From: Mycolicibacterium vulneris | GTDB taxonomy: Bacteria; Actinomycetota; Actinomycetes; Mycobacteriales; Mycobacteriaceae | Direction: 5' to 3' | Length of the DNA stretch: 35,646 nucleotides | NCBI RefSeq assembly: GCF_002104765.1 | Contig: NZ_NCXM01000046.1 | Coordinates: forward strand, 1-35,646 | Part shown: positions 27,458 through 35,474 of the stretch, one piece after another | Numbering within the stretch: the stretch's first letter is position 1 | Layout of the letters: the number at the start of each line of letters is the position of its first letter | The notes under the pieces: model-generated | Seen by the model: the letters and a program-made list of their open reading frames with translations, nothing else | What the model was told of the DNA's origin: nothing | Databases searched by the model: none | Program-made: the position numbers and the translations under genes

Positions 27458-28447
27458 CTAGATCAGCTTGAGCTCCGTGACGGCGGCGCGCTCGTCGACC
27501 AGCTCGGCGGTGGTCTTGTCGATGCGGCCGCGGGAGAACTCGTCGATCTCCAGCCCCTGCACGATCGACCAGTTGCCGTCCTTGGTGGTCACCGGGAACG
27601 ACGACACGATGCCCTCGGGCACGCCGTAGGAGCCGTCGGAGTAGACCGCCATCGACACCCAGTCACCGTCCGGGCTGCCCAGCAGCCAGGAACGGGCGGC
27701 GTCGACGGTGGCCGACGCGGCCGAGGCGGCCGACGAGGCTCCGCGCGCGTCGATGATCGCGGCGCCGCGCTTGGCCACAGTCGGGATGAAGTCGTTCTCG
27801 ATCCAGTTCTGGTCATTCACCACCTCGGCGGCGTTCTTGCCGCCCACCTCGGCGTGGAAGATGTCGGGGTACTGGGTGGCCGAGTGGTTGCCCCAGATCG
27901 TCATCTTCTTGATGTCGGTGACCTTGGCGCCGGTCTTACGGGCCAGCTGCGAGATCGCCCGGTTGTGGTCCAGGCGGGTCAGCGCGGAGAACCGCTCCTT
28001 GGGGATGTCAGGGGCGTTGCTCAGCGCGATCAGCGCGTTGGTGTTGGCCGGGTTGCCGGTCACGCCGATGCGGACGTCGTCGGCTGCGACGGAGTTGAGG
28101 GCCTTGCCCTGCGCGGTGAAGATCGCACCGTTGGCCTCCAGTAGGTCGCTGCGCTCCATGCCCGGGCCACGCGGCCGCGCGCCGACCAGCAGCGCCAGGT
28201 TCACGCCGTCGAAGATCTTGTTCGCGTCCGCGCCGATCTCCACGCCGGACAGCAACGGGAACGCGCAGTCGTCCAGCTCCATCACGACGCCCTCGAGCGC
28301 CTTGAGGGCGGGCTCGATCTCCAGGAGACGCAGCTCGATCGGGCGGTCGGGGCCCAGCAGCGAGCCACTCGCCAGGCGGAACAATAGGCTGTAGCCGATC
28401 TGGCCGGCGGCGCCGGTGACGGCGACCTTGAGAGGACTTGCGCTCAC
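27458..28447 (-). CDS. mdh: Malate dehydrogenase
   Basis: This is a 329-residue NAD-dependent malate dehydrogenase of the TCA cycle (Rv1240 equivalent). The Rossmann motif GAAGQIG is at 12-18. Substrate arginines are R92 and R98 in GARPRGPGMER. The catalytic pair is D160 (LDHNRA) with H188 (GNHSATQ), and R163 is the third substrate arginine. The GTG at 28447 is preceded by AAGGAG (28457-28462, complement) nine bases upstream, a strong start signal. A minus-strand -10 TAGTTT (28502 to 28497) gives a leader of about 40 bases. It is divergent from corA and first in a unit with malic enzyme and lpqZ. Confidence 0.96.
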   Translation of the reverse strand: MSASPLKVAVTGAAGQIGYSLLFRLASGSLLGPDRPIELRLLEIEPALKALEGVVMELDDCAFPLLSGVEIGADANKIFDGVNLALLVGARPRGPGMERSDLLEANGAIFTAQGKALNSVAADDVRIGVTGNPANTNALIALSNAPDIPKERFSALTRLDHNRAISQLARKTGAKVTDIKKMTIWGNHSATQYPDIFHAEVGGKNAAEVVNDQNWIENDFIPTVAKRGAAIIDARGASSAASAASATVDAARSWLLGSPDGDWVSMAVYSDGSYGVPEGIVSSFPVTTKDGNWSIVQGLEIDEFSRGRIDKTTAELVDERAAVTELKLI

Positions 28448-28636
28448 GTCGATTTACTCCTTGTGGAGATGTTCGTGCAGATTCGGGTTCGGCTCGAAAC
28501 TAGCGCACTCTTCTCGGCCGCCTATCCCCGGTCCGCTACCAGGGCTTTCCCGCCGCCTCATCGTCGCGCTTCGAACAGCCGGGACGCGTACCATGGAGCA
28601 CCGCCTGGTCGGACCTGCGCACGGTGGGAGGTGGAT

Positions 28637-29737
28637 GTGTTCCAGGGATTTGACGCATTGCCCGAAGCGCTTCGGCCCCTCGCGCACGAAACGCATCCCG
28701 AGCCGAGCCCGGCCCCCGAGCCGCCCAAGGAGACACTGGTCGACTGCGCCGTCTACGCCGACGGCCACCGACTGCCCGGCAAACTGGGCTACGCGGCCGC
28801 CCTGGATAAAGTGCGCGAGATCGAAACGCTGGGGCACGACGGCTTCGTCTGGGTCGGCCTGCGCGAACCCAGCCAGTCCGAGATGCAGGAAGTGGCCGAC
28901 GTGTTCGGGCTGCACCCGCTGGCCGTGGAAGACGCGGTGTGCGCCCACCAGCGGCCCAAGGTGGAGCGCTACGACGACACCCTGTTCCTGGTCCTCAAGA
29001 CCGTCAACTACGTGCCGCACGAATCGGTGGTGCTGGCCCGCGAGATCGTCGAGACCGGCGAAATCATGGTCTTCGTCGGCAAGGATTTCGTGGTCACGGT
29101 GCGCCACGGCGAACACGGCGGGCTGTCCGAGGTGCGCAAGCGGATGGACGGCGATCCCCAGCAGATGCAGTTGGGCCCCTACGCGGTGATGCACGCGATC
29201 GCCGACCATGTGGTGGACCACTACCTCGAGGTGAGCGGTCTAATGCTGTCCGACATCGACAGCATCGAGGGGCTGGCGTTCGCCCCCGGCAGCAAGATCA
29301 ACGTCGAGCCGATTTACCTGCTCAAGCGGGAGGTGGTCGAACTACGCCGATGCGTCAACCCACTGTCGGCCGCGTTCCATCGCATCCAGATGGACAACAA
29401 GGACGTGATCTCCAAAGAGGTGCGGCGCTATCTGCGCGACGTCGCCGACCACCAGTCCGAGGCCGCCGACCAGATCGCCAGCTACGACGACATGCTCAAC
29501 TCGCTGATCCAGGCGGCACTGGCCCGCGTCGGGATGCAGCAGAACAACGACATGCGCAAGATGGCGGCCTGGGCCGGTATTTTGGCGGTGCCCACCATGG
29601 TCGCCGCCATCTACGGAATGAACTTCCATTTCATGCCCGAGCTGGACTGGACGTGGGGGTACCCGGGAATCATGGCCCTGATGGCCTTCTCTTGCGTGGG
29701 CCTGTACTTCCAGTTCCGGCGCAACAACTGGCTCTAG
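28637..29737 (+). CDS. corA: Magnesium/cobalt transporter CorA
   Basis: This is a 366-residue CorA-family divalent cation channel equivalent to Rv1239c. A large cytoplasmic N-terminal domain runs to about residue 300. Two C-terminal membrane helices follow, the first ending in the selectivity motif YGMNF (G327-M328-N329) and the periplasmic loop HFMPELDW. The protein ends in a basic RRNNWL tail, typical of the family. GTG 28637 is chosen because GGGAGGTGG lies directly upstream and it yields VFQGFDALPEALRPLA, matching the known N-terminus. Earlier in-frame codons (to 28463) give non-conserved sequence. TACCAT at 28589-28594 is a possible -10. It converges on the SUFU gene with 6 bp between stops. 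Confidence 0.94.
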   Translation: MFQGFDALPEALRPLAHETHPEPSPAPEPPKETLVDCAVYADGHRLPGKLGYAAALDKVREIETLGHDGFVWVGLREPSQSEMQEVADVFGLHPLAVEDAVCAHQRPKVERYDDTLFLVLKTVNYVPHESVVLAREIVETGEIMVFVGKDFVVTVRHGEHGGLSEVRKRMDGDPQQMQLGPYAVMHAIADHVVDHYLEVSGLMLSDIDSIEGLAFAPGSKINVEPIYLLKREVVELRRCVNPLSAAFHRIQMDNKDVISKEVRRYLRDVADHQSEAADQIASYDDMLNSLIQAALARVGMQQNNDMRKMAAWAGILAVPTMVAAIYGMNFHFMPELDWTWGYPGIMALMAFSCVGLYFQFRRNNWL

Positions 29738-29743
29738 CGGGCG

Positions 29744-30331
29744 TCAACCGGGCTGTGCGGCAGGGCGATTCGGATCCAGCACGTCGACGCCGTCGTTATC
29801 CCACGCTTGACGCATCGCCTCGGCGCCCTTGAGCCGGACCCACGCGGCTTCGGTGGCGGTGATGGGCGTGGCCGACAGGAACTGCACCGGGTCGCAGGGT
29901 GGTTCCAGCGGAAGATCGCCAATCCCGCTGCGGCCCAACAGGACAGCGGTGAACGGCACCCGCGACGACGGGGACGCCCACAGCGGCGAGCCGAGGTCCA
30001 CCAGCGCGTCGGGGCACAGCACCACACCATCGACAGCCGGGGCCGCCGCCAGGATCGCCAGGCTGCGCGCGATGCCGGAGACCGGACCGGGATCGCGCAG
30101 CCGCAGCACGACTTCGGCGCGCGGACCACGCACCGGGTCGGCCACATCCAGCGTCGGTTCGGTCATCGGGTGGCGCGAGCAGCCGAGCGTGACGTAGTGC
30201 ACCGTGCCGTCCGGCTCGCGGAAACGCAGCACCTCGATGGTCTCGGTGCCCAGAAAGGTCACGCTCGCCGCATCGGGCTCGGCGTCGGTGAAGTGAGCCC
30301 GCAGATGCGCGCGTACCTGATCATGTGTCAC
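29744..30331 (-). CDS. Suppressor-of-fused (SUFU) domain protein
   Basis: This is a 195-residue cytoplasmic protein with the bacterial SUFU fold. Evidence includes the EVLRFREPDGTVHYVTLGCSRHP block (given as TVHYVTLGCSRHP), the AEVVLRLRDPGP strand, LCPDALVDLGSPLW and VPFTAVLLGRSGIGDLPLE, ending in TATEAAWVRLKGAEAM. No catalytic residues or membrane segments are seen. Bacterial SUFU proteins have been proposed as immunity proteins in polymorphic toxin systems, but no toxin is nearby. Instead the ATG overlaps the sugC stop (ATGA), making this the last cistron of the trehalose importer operon. I do not recall a gene between sugC and corA in M. tuberculosis. Function here is unknown; a protein-binding accessory role is a guess. 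Confidence 0.85.
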   Translation of the reverse strand: MTHDQVRAHLRAHFTDAEPDAASVTFLGTETIEVLRFREPDGTVHYVTLGCSRHPMTEPTLDVADPVRGPRAEVVLRLRDPGPVSGIARSLAILAAAPAVDGVVLCPDALVDLGSPLWASPSSRVPFTAVLLGRSGIGDLPLEPPCDPVQFLSATPITATEAAWVRLKGAEAMRQAWDNDGVDVLDPNRPAAQPG

Positions 30332-31506
30332 GGCGTACCCGCCGGCGAGATGGTGAGGTTCGCTCCCGAGTCGGCATCGAAGACCACCAGCTTGCTGGTG
30401 TCAAAGGCCAGCTCGATCGACCGCCCGATGGCCGCCTTCGATTCGGCCGGAACCCTTGCCACGAACTGGTTTTCGTGGGCGTCCGATTCGGCGGCCAGCT
30501 CGTCCAGCTGGGCCGAGTGGGCGGCCCACGCCGCGGTGGAGAAGTAGACGTACTTGTCCGCGCCCAGCGACTCGACCAAGTCGACCTTCACCTCGAACGT
30601 CAGCGCCCTGATGCGCTGGTAACCGTCTATCAGTGCGGCGTCGGACAGATGCTCGGGCCGCACACCGACGATGACGTTCGCGGGCGCCGGATGCTGCCCG
30701 ATCACCTCTTGGACCTCAGGTGTCAACATCACCTCACCGAACGGCAGTTTGAGCCCGCCCGGCATCAGCGTGGCCGGGAAGAAGTTCATGGCCGGCGAGC
30801 CGATGAAGCCGGCGACGAACAAGTTGGCCGGATGCTCGTAGAGCTCGTCGGGGGTGCCGATCTGTTGCGCGACACCGGAATGCATCACCACCACGCGATC
30901 GCCCAGTGTCATGGCCTCGGTCTGGTCGTGGGTGACGTAGACCGTCGTGGTGCCCAGGCGCTTCTGCAGCCGGGCGATCTCACCGCGCATCTGGACCCGC
31001 AATTTCGCGTCCAGGTTCGACAGCGGCTCGTCCATCAGAAACGCCTTGGGATGGCGCACGATGGCGCGACCCATCGCCACCCGCTGCCGCTGCCCGCCCG
31101 ACAACTGCGATGGTTTGCGGTCCAGAAGTTCGGTCAGATCAAGGGTTTTCGCCGTCTCCTCGACCTTCTGGGCGACCTCGGCCTTCTTCATCTTGGCCAG
31201 CGTCAGCGGAAAGGCGATGTTCTGCCGCACCGTCATGTGCGGGTACAGCGCATAGGACTGGAACACCATCGCGATGTCGCGGTCTTTGGGCGCCTTCTCG
31301 TTCACCCGTTCGCCGCCGATGCGCAGTTCGCCGGACGAAATGTCCTCGAGCCCGGCGATCATGTTCAGCGTCGTGGTCTTGCCGCAGCCCGAAGGGCCCA
31401 CCAGGATCAGGAATTCGCCGTCGGCGATGGCGAGGTTCAGGTCGTGCACCGCCGTCGCGCCGTCGGGGTAACTCTTGCTGACATGGTCCAGCACAATCTC
31501 GGCCAT
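30328..31506 (-). CDS. sugC: Trehalose ABC transporter ATPase SugC
   Basis: This is the 392-residue ATP-binding subunit of the LpqY-SugABC importer, which recycles trehalose released by mycolyl transfer in the periplasm. Walker A GPSGCGKT is at 37-44 and the Q-loop at Q83. The ABC signature LSGGQ is at 135-139, Walker B FLMDEP at 156-161 and the switch histidine at H193. The C-terminal third is the MalK-like OB-fold regulatory domain (about 235-390, with VGVRPEHL). ATG 31506 lies 4 bp after the sugB stop. The stop overlaps the SUFU start. Two copies assemble on SugA/SugB at the inner face of the membrane. Confidence 0.96.
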   Translation of the reverse strand: MAEIVLDHVSKSYPDGATAVHDLNLAIADGEFLILVGPSGCGKTTTLNMIAGLEDISSGELRIGGERVNEKAPKDRDIAMVFQSYALYPHMTVRQNIAFPLTLAKMKKAEVAQKVEETAKTLDLTELLDRKPSQLSGGQRQRVAMGRAIVRHPKAFLMDEPLSNLDAKLRVQMRGEIARLQKRLGTTTVYVTHDQTEAMTLGDRVVVMHSGVAQQIGTPDELYEHPANLFVAGFIGSPAMNFFPATLMPGGLKLPFGEVMLTPEVQEVIGQHPAPANVIVGVRPEHLSDAALIDGYQRIRALTFEVKVDLVESLGADKYVYFSTAAWAAHSAQLDELAAESDAHENQFVARVPAESKAAIGRSIELAFDTSKLVVFDADSGANLTISPAGTP

Positions 31507-31510
31507 CCAG

Positions 31511-32362
31511 TTATCCCTTCACCGCGCCAGAGGTCAACCCGGCGACGATTCGTCGTTGGAAGATTAAAACAAAAACGATGATGGGGACGGTGATCACCAC
31601 GGCGCCGGCCGCGATCGAGCCGGTCGGCTCCTCGAACTGGGAACTGCCGCTGAAGTTCACGATCGCCACCGGCGCGGTGATGGCCGCTTTGGTGGCGGTC
31701 AGCGTCAACGCCAGCAACAGATCGTTCCAGGCGAAGATGAACACCAGAATCGCCGCCGTCACCACGCCGGGCGCCGCCAACGGCACGATCACCTTGCGGA
31801 ACGCCTGGGCCGGTGTCGCCCCGTCCATTTTCGCCGCCTTCTCCAGATCCCAAGGGATCTCCCGGAAGAACGCCGACAGCGTGTAGATCGCCAGCGGCAG
31901 CGCGAAGGTGATGTACGGCAGGATCAGGCCGGGCCAGGTGTCGAATAAGCCGACGAACCTTTCGATGTTGAACAGCGGCGTCACCAGCGAGATTGCGGGA
32001 AACATGGTGATCAGCAGGGTGGTTCCGACCAGCAAACGCTTGCCCGGAAAGTCCAGGCGGGCAATCGCGTACGCCGCCATCGCACCGAGCACGACCGCGA
32101 TCACGGTGGTAATCAACCCGACTCCGACGGAGTTGATCAGCGCCGAACTGAAGAAGTCGCCGCGAAAGATGCCGCGATAGTTGTCGAAGGATATCGACGA
32201 CGGAATCAGCTTGCCGTCCTTGATCGTTGAACTCGGTTTCAGCGACAGGCTGAAGATCCACAGCACCGGAAGAAGGGCATACACCACCACCAGGGTGTCG
32301 ATGACGGCCCAGATCGCGGTGCGCCGCGCGCCCGTCGACAGGCCCGCCCCGTTAGCGGCCAT
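31511..32362 (-). CDS. sugB: Trehalose ABC transporter permease SugB
   Basis: This is a 283-residue MalG-type permease subunit. Six membrane helices are apparent, the first in AVIDTLVVVYALLPVLWIFS. The cytoplasmic EAA coupling loop is EKAAKMDGATPAQAFRKVIV, which contacts SugC. ATG 32362 overlaps the end of sugA by 11 bp; the TAA stop lies 4 bp before sugC. The tight packing implies translational coupling and equal stoichiometry with SugA. Confidence 0.95.
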   Translation of the reverse strand: MAANGAGLSTGARRTAIWAVIDTLVVVYALLPVLWIFSLSLKPSSTIKDGKLIPSSISFDNYRGIFRGDFFSSALINSVGVGLITTVIAVVLGAMAAYAIARLDFPGKRLLVGTTLLITMFPAISLVTPLFNIERFVGLFDTWPGLILPYITFALPLAIYTLSAFFREIPWDLEKAAKMDGATPAQAFRKVIVPLAAPGVVTAAILVFIFAWNDLLLALTLTATKAAITAPVAIVNFSGSSQFEEPTGSIAAGAVVITVPIIVFVLIFQRRIVAGLTSGAVKG

Positions 32363-33287
32363 CGACGTCCCCCCCGGGCGCCGCCGCGCCGAACGCCTTG
32401 ATGAACAGCAGCGCGATCAGACCGACGCAGACGAAGATCAGCACGCTGATCGCCGAGCCGAGCCCGACGTTGAAGCCCTTGAACAGGTTGTCGTAGCCCA
32501 GCATCGACACCGATCCGGTGTTGTTGGCGCCGTTGGTGATCACGTAGATGTTGTCGAAGATGCGAAACGCGTCCAGCGTCCGGAACAACAAGGCGACCAC
32601 CACCGCGGGCTTGATGATCGGCAGGGTCACTCCGGTCAGCCGCCGCCACGCGCCCGCGCCGTCGACCTGGGCGGCCCTGAGCAGATCCTCCGGCACCAGC
32701 GCCAAGCCGGCCAGCAACAGCAGCGACATGAACGGCGTGGTTTTCCACACCTCGGCTAGGACGACGATCGCCAGCGACGGGATCTGATCGGTCAGCGGGG
32801 CACTGCCCTGCGGCAGCAGGTTGGCCAGGTAGCCGGTGCCCGGCGTCCACGCGTAATACCAGCTGTACGACGCGACGACGGTGACGATGCCGTACGGGAT
32901 CAGCACCGCGGTACGCACCAGACCCTTGCCGACCAGGGTGCGGTGCATCACCAGCGCCAGCGCCAGGCCCAGCACGAATTCCAGGGACACCGAGACCACC
33001 GTGATGCCCAGCGTCACCGCCAGCGCGGTCCACCAATAGCGGTCGGTCAGGATGGTCACGTAGTTGTCCAGGCCGACGAACGCGGTGCCATCGGGCACGG
33101 CAAGATTGTTGCGCTGCAGGCTCAACCACACCGCGTAGCCGATGGGATACGCCGTCACCGCCAGCATCAGGATCGCGGCCGGCGCTACGAGAAGAAGCGC
33201 CAACCGTTGCTCGGAGGGCCGCCCGCGCAACCGTGTCATGACGAAAGGCGTTCGCGCGGTGCGGGTTTCGCTGCTCGCTTGCGTCAC
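32352..33287 (-). CDS. sugA: Trehalose ABC transporter permease SugA
   Basis: This is a 311-residue MalF-type permease subunit. Membrane helices begin with LALLLVAPAAILMLAVTAYP. The EAA loop is EDLLRAAQVDGAGAWRRL and the C-terminal end is rich in helices (SVLIFVCVGLIALLFIKAF). The N-terminal 30 residues are polar and basic. GTG 33287 overlaps the lpqY stop as GTGA; the 3' end overlaps sugB. Sequence agrees closely with what I remember of M. tuberculosis SugA (Rv1236), except for the N-terminal tail. Confidence 0.95.
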   Translation of the reverse strand: MTQASSETRTARTPFVMTRLRGRPSEQRLALLLVAPAAILMLAVTAYPIGYAVWLSLQRNNLAVPDGTAFVGLDNYVTILTDRYWWTALAVTLGITVVSVSLEFVLGLALALVMHRTLVGKGLVRTAVLIPYGIVTVVASYSWYYAWTPGTGYLANLLPQGSAPLTDQIPSLAIVVLAEVWKTTPFMSLLLLAGLALVPEDLLRAAQVDGAGAWRRLTGVTLPIIKPAVVVALLFRTLDAFRIFDNIYVITNGANNTGSVSMLGYDNLFKGFNVGLGSAISVLIFVCVGLIALLFIKAFGAAAPGGDVDGR

Positions 33288-34696
33288 GGCAGCAACCCTT
33301 TCCCGTCGATGGCCTTCTGCACCTGGGTGCTGAGCTCGTCGGCGGTCCGCTCGGGGTCGATCTGACCGATCGGGCTCAGCGTCGCGGCCAGCCGGATGGC
33401 CACACCCTGATAGACCGGCGTGGCCGGGCGCACCGCGGCATCGGTGAGCTGCCGGCGGATGATCGTGTACATCGGATACTTGCTCTGGAACTGCGGATCG
33501 GAATACAGCGAGGTGCGCACCGGGGGCAGGCCACCTTCGATCGCGACGTACTTCTGATGCGCCAGGTTACGCAGGCAGCGAATGGCTTCGAAGGCTTCGG
33601 CACGGTGCCGGGTGGTGCTGGCCACCGCGAGGTTGGCCCCGCCGATCGTCACCTTGGCCGGACGGCCCGGTGCCACACCGGGATACGGTGCAAAGCCGAA
33701 AACCTTCTGGCTGGCCTGATACGCGATACGGAACTGCTCGTCGCTGGGCACGAACGTCCCGGCGTCGTTGATGCTGCCTGCCAGCTCCGGATTCCGGTTG
33801 AGCGGCAGGAAGGGCACCCCGCCCTTCACCGCGTTCTCCAGCATGGACGCCAGCGCGTACGGCCAGTTGACCGCGAGCGCCGCCCTTCCCTGTTCGACTG
33901 CCAACCGCGCGGTGCTCTCGTCCGTTCGGCTGATCGACGGATCGGCTCCCGGTGCGAGGGCCACCGACTTGAGGACGCGCAGCGCTGTGACGGTGGCCGC
34001 CCGGTGCGCCGGCGTGTCGGTGAGCGTGACGCGGCGGCCGTCGTCGGAGAGCACCTGGCCACCCCCGCTCACCAGCAGGGTGTTGAACCAGACCACCAGG
34101 CCCTCGCCCTCGTTGGCCTGCACGCCGATCCAGCTGGGCTGCCCCGCGTCGTGCAATCGGGTTGCCTCGGACACCATGCCGTCCCAGGTTCGCGGCGGCT
34201 GGGCTACCAAATCGGGCCGATACCAGAGCAATTCGGTGTTCGTGGTGACGGGTGCGCCGTACAGCTTGCCGCGCCAGCGCGCCGTCGACAGCGGGCCCGG
34301 CAACGTGTCCACCGTGGCGTCGGCCTCGGCTCGCCCCTGCGGGTCGTCGGACAACGGCACCGCCCAGCCCGCCTCACCGAACTCGGCCGTCCACACCACG
34401 TCCAGCGACATCACGTCCAGGGTGCGGTCGTGGCCGGTCAGCCGGCGGGCCAGCTGCAGACGCTGCTCCCCGGGGGCCCGGGGCAGACTGATCTGCTGAA
34501 TGGCGAAGCGGCCGTTGAATTGCTTCGTGCAGTCCTGGGCGACCGCGGTGAACGTCGCACCGTCGGCGGCCGTCGTGTAGAAGCTGATGACCAGCCCGTG
34601 GCTCGCGGAAGCGCACGCCGACACCGCCGCGGCGATGATTGCCGTCGCCAGCGCGATTGCGCCCATCCGGCGCACGCGCCTGCGGCGACTCACCAC
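33284..34696 (-). CDS. lpqY: Trehalose-binding lipoprotein LpqY
   Basis: This is the 470-residue extracytoplasmic binding protein of the trehalose importer. The signal peptide has an Arg-rich start (SRRRRVRRMG), a hydrophobic core and the lipobox VSAC near C28. The mature part is a family 1 solute-binding fold: VISFYTTAADGATFTAVAQDC, DVMSLDVVWTAEFGEAGWAVPL (partly shown as DVVWTAEFGEAGW), GAPVTTNTELLWYR and FLPLNRNPELAGSIND. Start is GTG 34696 (a second GTG follows at 34693); AGAGGTG lies upstream as ribosome binding site. It is 22 bp downstream of the Rv1234-like gene and overlaps sugA. Confidence 0.96.
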   Translation of the reverse strand: MVSRRRRVRRMGAIALATAIIAAAVSACASASHGLVISFYTTAADGATFTAVAQDCTKQFNGRFAIQQISLPRAPGEQRLQLARRLTGHDRTLDVMSLDVVWTAEFGEAGWAVPLSDDPQGRAEADATVDTLPGPLSTARWRGKLYGAPVTTNTELLWYRPDLVAQPPRTWDGMVSEATRLHDAGQPSWIGVQANEGEGLVVWFNTLLVSGGGQVLSDDGRRVTLTDTPAHRAATVTALRVLKSVALAPGADPSISRTDESTARLAVEQGRAALAVNWPYALASMLENAVKGGVPFLPLNRNPELAGSINDAGTFVPSDEQFRIAYQASQKVFGFAPYPGVAPGRPAKVTIGGANLAVASTTRHRAEAFEAIRCLRNLAHQKYVAIEGGLPPVRTSLYSDPQFQSKYPMYTIIRRQLTDAAVRPATPVYQGVAIRLAATLSPIGQIDPERTADELSTQVQKAIDGKGLLP

Positions 34697-34718
34697 TAAT
34701 TCACACCTCTCGCGCGCC

Positions 34719-35237
34719 TCAGATCGCTAAGCGCGCCAACAGGTCCCGCGCCTTTTCTGCGTTTTGCGGATCACAGAGCACGTCGTAGCGCCCGGCTACC
34801 AACTGCATCGTCGAGCTGAAATCCCGTGTGCCACGGGCCATCGAATAGGGAACAGCGGAAGTGATCAGACCGAAGAAGACACCGGCGACGACGCCGGTGG
34901 GCACCACGGCCCACGTGTGGCTGAAAATGCTCAGCACCAGCCCGATGAACAACCCCAGCCACGCCCCGCTCAACACGCCGCCGCCCAGCACCTTCGGCCA
35001 CGTCAGCCTGCCGGTGACCCGCTCCACCTGCATCAGGTCGACACCGACGATGGTCACCTGCTCCACCGGGAACTGCTGGTCGGACAGGTAGTCGACGGCG
35101 CGCTGCGCCTCGGCGTAGGTGGGGTACGCCCCGACCGGCCAGCCCTTCGGCGGCGTCGGCAGCCCCGGCCCTCGGCGACCCGCCGCGCCCGGAGGCGTGG
35201 CGCCGGGAACCTGGCCGGGCTGGAAAGGATTAGTCAT
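34719..35237 (-). CDS. Small membrane protein with YflT/GSP17M-like domain (Rv1234-like)
   Basis: This is a 172-residue protein equivalent to Rv1234. A Pro/Gly-rich N-terminus (MTNPFQPGQVPGATPPGAAG) precedes a short alpha/beta segment resembling general stress protein 17M (VGAYPTYAEAQRAVDYLSDQ, then VTIVGVDLMQVERVTGRL). Two Gly-rich membrane helices follow at about 85-105 and 113-133 (GGGVLSGAWLGLFIGLVLSI and VPTGVVAGVFFGLITSAV), then a soluble tail. ATG 35237 is supported by the conserved MTNPFQ start. It is the first gene of the lpqY-sugABC-SUFU unit. A minus-strand TAGGGT (35294 to 35289) may be its -10. Function unknown. Confidence 0.88.
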   Translation of the reverse strand: MTNPFQPGQVPGATPPGAAGRRGPGLPTPPKGWPVGAYPTYAEAQRAVDYLSDQQFPVEQVTIVGVDLMQVERVTGRLTWPKVLGGGVLSGAWLGLFIGLVLSIFSHTWAVVPTGVVAGVFFGLITSAVPYSMARGTRDFSSTMQLVAGRYDVLCDPQNAEKARDLLARLAI

Positions 35238-35288
35238 CGCCGCTCATTGTCCTCCGCCTCGGCCGTCGTTTCATCACAGGGCCTCCCC

Positions 35289-35318
35289 ACCCTATCCATC
35301 GACCTTGTGTCACCTGCG
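35289..35318 (-). promoter_or_regulatory. Possible promoter of the Rv1234/lpqY-sugABC unit
   Basis: A minus-strand -10 TAGGGT occupies 35294 to 35289, about 52 bp before the Rv1234-like ATG. The -35 window overlaps the 10-bp element GTCACCTGCG (35309-35318), which recurs at 35445-35454 by the divergent gene. No consensus -35 hexamer is seen. Confidence 0.35.
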
Positions 35319-35433
35319 GAAACACGGTTCGTCCGGCGACGTGGACCCGCTCCCAGTGCCGCGACGAGCCGGGGTTTCGCTCCGGACGGGCCCGGACACG
35401 CCGCGGCACCTTCGTGTGCCCGGCGGCGATTCG

Positions 35434-35467
35434 AGGTGACACCCGTCACCTGCGCATGGACTAGGTT
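35434..35467 (+). promoter_or_regulatory. Leaderless promoter and operator-like palindrome of the Rv1233c-like gene
   Basis: AGGTGAC-ACCC-GTCACCT (35434-35451) is a perfect 7-bp-arm inverted repeat. It covers the -35 window of a -10 box TAGGTT (35462-35467). That box is 7 bp before the ATG at 35475, so the transcript is probably leaderless and a protein bound at the palindrome would control it. Confidence 0.5.
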
Positions 35468-35474
35468 GAACACC

